From the NCBI GenBank assembly GCA_031401235.1, contig JANNRJ010000017.1:13737-77736 (forward strand): a stretch of DNA of 64,000 bases, in the 5' to 3' direction. Positions 62,594-64,000 of the stretch are shown piece after piece. The notes below the pieces were generated by a model. It had not been told where the DNA came from, did not search any database, and saw only the letters and a list, made by a program, of their open reading frames with translations. This stretch comes from UBA3006 sp031401235. GTDB taxonomy: Bacteria; Actinomycetota; Acidimicrobiia; Acidimicrobiales; Ilumatobacteraceae. Each line of letters opens with the position of its first letter. Position 1 is the stretch's first letter. Made by a program: the position numbers and the translations under genes.

Positions 62594-62841
62594 TCATGAC
62601 TTGAGTAATGGCGTTTGCAGAATCCTTTAATGAATCCAGTAGTCGTGGGCAGTGGGCTCACAGAAATTGCAGACTAAGTGCTACCAGGTAGTACCACCAC
62701 CGACACCTACTCCTACGCCAATGGGTCTGCCCAAGGATTGGTTGACTATTTTTGTAGCTGTTTTTAGGCTGCTTTCATTTATTGCTACTCAGCCAAACCC
62801 CTACCGGGTCAACGTGTGCGAATTTCGTGCCACCCCCACCT
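62594..62841. other. Intergenic stretch between imuB and the helicase; no gene recognised
   Basis: 248 bases. I checked both strands for tRNA, attachment repeats and small frames and saw none I can support. A short dyad GTGCTACC-A-GGTAGTAC lies at 62678-62694 (one G-T mismatch). This is the imported module's upstream flank and should hold the helicase promoter. Confidence 0.4.
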
Positions 62842-63870
62842 CTATCCATACGTAGCAGTGAGCCACCACTGACCATGTTCGCAGGCCACGATCACTGCTC
62901 GAGTTATGTCACCTCGTTGGATCACCAACTGCAACCGTGCCAAGCGACGCCGTCGCGTCGGATCCCACCAGCGTTCTTCAACGGGCCACGGGCCGGCCCA
63001 CGACACCACCTCATACGGTGCGCCATGCGCATTGGCACTCGCCATGCGCATCGTTGCCGGTGAAGCGCTGAGTTCATGGCGACCGGTTACCAACAACGAC
63101 TTGCCGTCATCGTCTTGGACGATCACGGCGATTGGTTCGTCATACACAAGTGCGGGAGTTGGTGTTGGCAGTTCTCCGCACCAACTTTGCTGTCGCGCAG
63201 TGACCTGTTCTTTGCGTCGTTCGAAGTCGGTAGATGCGGCCGAGACGAACACGAATGCTTGCCCGGGGTCTCGACCGCCACACCACTCAGGAACCACAAC
63301 CGACTCACTTCCGATGAGCGCACTCACCCGAGTGATTGCTCGCTGGGCCCATTCATCGGCTTGTGTTGAGCCTCCCCACAAACCCATCTGCTTACCCTCG
63401 TTGTGACGCAGTTGATCTGGTGCCAGACGCAACGTCACGATGCCACTGGTGAGAGTGTTTTGAGCAATCAATGCATCCATCTGCCAACGCACGCGCTCAA
63501 CCATTGCCGCGATTGATAAACCTTCGGGCCGATACCACACTCGTTCAGAGCGTTCGCCATTTTCTGACTCGATGCGCACATACAAACGCACGCACATCAC
63601 CCCGTTGATCATGAGGTGATCAACAAGTTGTTCAGCAAGTTCATGGGCCACCGCCACCACGACCGCGCTTTGTTCAACGGGAGTTTCAAAAATGTGCCGA
63701 CACGCCCGATCAGGTGGCGGTGCAATAGCAATTGGTGGATGTTGATCACACCCGTGACTGAGTCGATGCAACTCTTGGCCAACTGGACCAAACCTGGCGA
63801 CAAGTGTCGCCATGGAAAGTTCCGCCACAGCACCGAGTGTGGCCAACCCAAGGCGCTCAAGCAGCGACAC
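62842..63870 (-). CDS. imuB: ImuB-like Y-family polymerase homologue, C-terminal part, 5' end broken
   Basis: About 342 residues. LLERLGLATLGAVAELSM is the helix-hairpin-helix region after the palm of Y-family proteins. The rest is the C-terminal ImuB part (VRWQMDALIAQNTLTSGIVT, LWGGSTQADEW, RWWDPTRRRRLARLQLVI). The N-terminal palm and fingers are missing: just before the GTG at 63870 the sequence turns into an inverted copy of the gene's own bases 63584-63716, ending the frame at a stop near 63970. It is either truncated in nature or broken by assembly. ImuB links DnaE2 to the sliding clamp, so a real truncation would be notable. Confidence 0.75.
   Translation of the reverse strand: MSLLERLGLATLGAVAELSMATLVARFGPVGQELHRLSHGCDQHPPIAIAPPPDRACRHIFETPVEQSAVVVAVAHELAEQLVDHLMINGVMCVRLYVRIESENGERSERVWYRPEGLSIAAMVERVRWQMDALIAQNTLTSGIVTLRLAPDQLRHNEGKQMGLWGGSTQADEWAQRAITRVSALIGSESVVVPEWCGGRDPGQAFVFVSAASTDFERRKEQVTARQQSWCGELPTPTPALVYDEPIAVIVQDDDGKSLLVTGRHELSASPATMRMASANAHGAPYEVVSWAGPWPVEERWWDPTRRRRLARLQLVIQRGDITRAVIVACEHGQWWLTATYG
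63584..63716. repeat. Inverted repeat, inner arm (within imuB)
   Basis: This 133-base stretch equals the reverse complement of 63868-64000 with one difference (G at 63667 versus A in the partner arm). It is normal ImuB coding sequence (APPPDRACRHIFETPVEQ ...), so it is the original copy. The match reaches the last base of the window and may continue beyond it. Confidence 0.9.
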
Positions 63871-64000
63871 CTGATCGGGCGTGTCGGCACATTTTTGAAA
63901 CTCCCGTTGAACAAAGTGCGGTCGTGGTGGCGGTGGCCCATGAACTTGCTGAACAACTTGTTGATCACCTCATGATCAACGGGGTGATGTGCGTGCGTTT
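63868..64000. repeat. Inverted repeat, outer arm (antisense copy)
   Basis: Reverse-complement copy of 63584-63716, separated from it by 151 bases of ImuB coding sequence. It reads antisense, so the gene cannot pass through it. A fold-back of this form at a sequence end is common in chimeric reads or assemblies. Confidence 0.9.

Noticed and set aside
62760..62835. Possible tRNA or tmRNA end (CGAATTT followed by CCACCCCCACC) beside the helicase
   Set aside because: No T-arm stem, no matching acceptor strand and no D or anticodon arm could be drawn on either strand.
62594..62841. Attachment-site direct repeat flanking the YqaJ/Pif1 pair
   Set aside because: Only a 9-base match (TCACAGAAA) to 60441-60533 was found, which is expected by chance, and no integrase is present.
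63609..63975. Two nearly identical 119-codon frames on opposite strands
   Set aside because: They arise from the inverted duplication; each arm reads the same short sequence. They are not genes.
1..64000. CRISPR arrays, insertion sequences, rRNA or tRNA genes
   Set aside because: No regularly spaced repeats, no transposase frames with terminal repeats and no structural RNA could be recognised in the intergenic gaps, all of which are under 300 bases.

Overview
The window looks like a piece of a mid-GC actinobacterial chromosome, most likely an acidimicrobial lineage (Ilumatobacter or CL500-29-like freshwater group). This placement is an inference from gene content, not from a marker-gene tree. 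The supporting content is: F420 genes cofD and cofE, DUF3499 and DUF3039 proteins, a mycothiol-type DinB protein, a CsoR-type copper regulator, a class II truncated haemoglobin, DnaE2/ImuB translesion genes, and many GTG starts with 1-4 base overlaps between genes. No tRNA, rRNA, CRISPR array, insertion sequence or origin was found.

Layout. At 1-1760 a cut-off MDR oxidoreductase lies behind an NrtR-like Nudix regulator with its own promoter and operator, followed by a DinB-like protein. At 1784-6568 there is a copper block: copZ, a secreted protein, copA and csoR under a CsoR-type operator, with a three-domain nitrite reductase (NirK) upstream. At 6695-13036 lies a complete-looking but hisE-less histidine operon, hisIGDCBHFA. 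A His-rich leader peptide and an intrinsic terminator precede it, which together form a transcription attenuator. At 13154-18248 five enzymes form an unassigned catabolic cluster: enolase-superfamily, Zn-ADH, gamma-butyrobetaine-hydroxylase-like, class II aldolase and 3-hydroxyisobutyrate-dehydrogenase-like. Single genes follow to 22159 (Stf0 sulfotransferase, MenB, a SpoU methyltransferase, truncated globin, enoyl-CoA hydratase).

From 22184 to 28367 secA, prfB, ftsE and ftsX lie in one row downstream of comF. From 28406 to 49169 there is an envelope, sugar-nucleotide and F420 neighbourhood: ahcY, a Trm112-like protein, manB, a large membrane protein, a CPBP protease, DUF3499, ftsH, a coupled thioredoxin/DUF5719/GT2 operon, a small conserved protein, a flippase, gmd, cofD, cofE, an SDR that has lost its catalytic residues, and a ManC-like nucleotidyltransferase. 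The order ahcY-manB-DUF3499-cofD-cofE-manC resembles the mycobacterial sahH-pmmA-fbiAB-manB region. Three GT4 glycosyltransferases and a GDP-fucose synthase (to 54402) complete what looks like a GDP-mannose/GDP-fucose surface-polysaccharide set.

From 54407 to 56702 there are small conserved genes (rhomboid, FmdB, DUF3039 and unknowns). The last part is a damage-response region: dnaE2 with an exact palindromic SOS (LexA) box at its start, a Nudix hydrolase, a YqaJ-exonuclease plus Pif1-helicase pair that looks imported, and the 3' part of imuB. The imuB gene is broken by an inverted duplication of at least 133 bases that runs to the end of the window and may be an assembly fold-back.

Most noteworthy observations: the his attenuator, the recombinase/helicase pair sitting between the two SOS mutasome genes, the catalytically dead SDR, the non-PriA HisA, and the unassigned dioxygenase/aldolase cluster.
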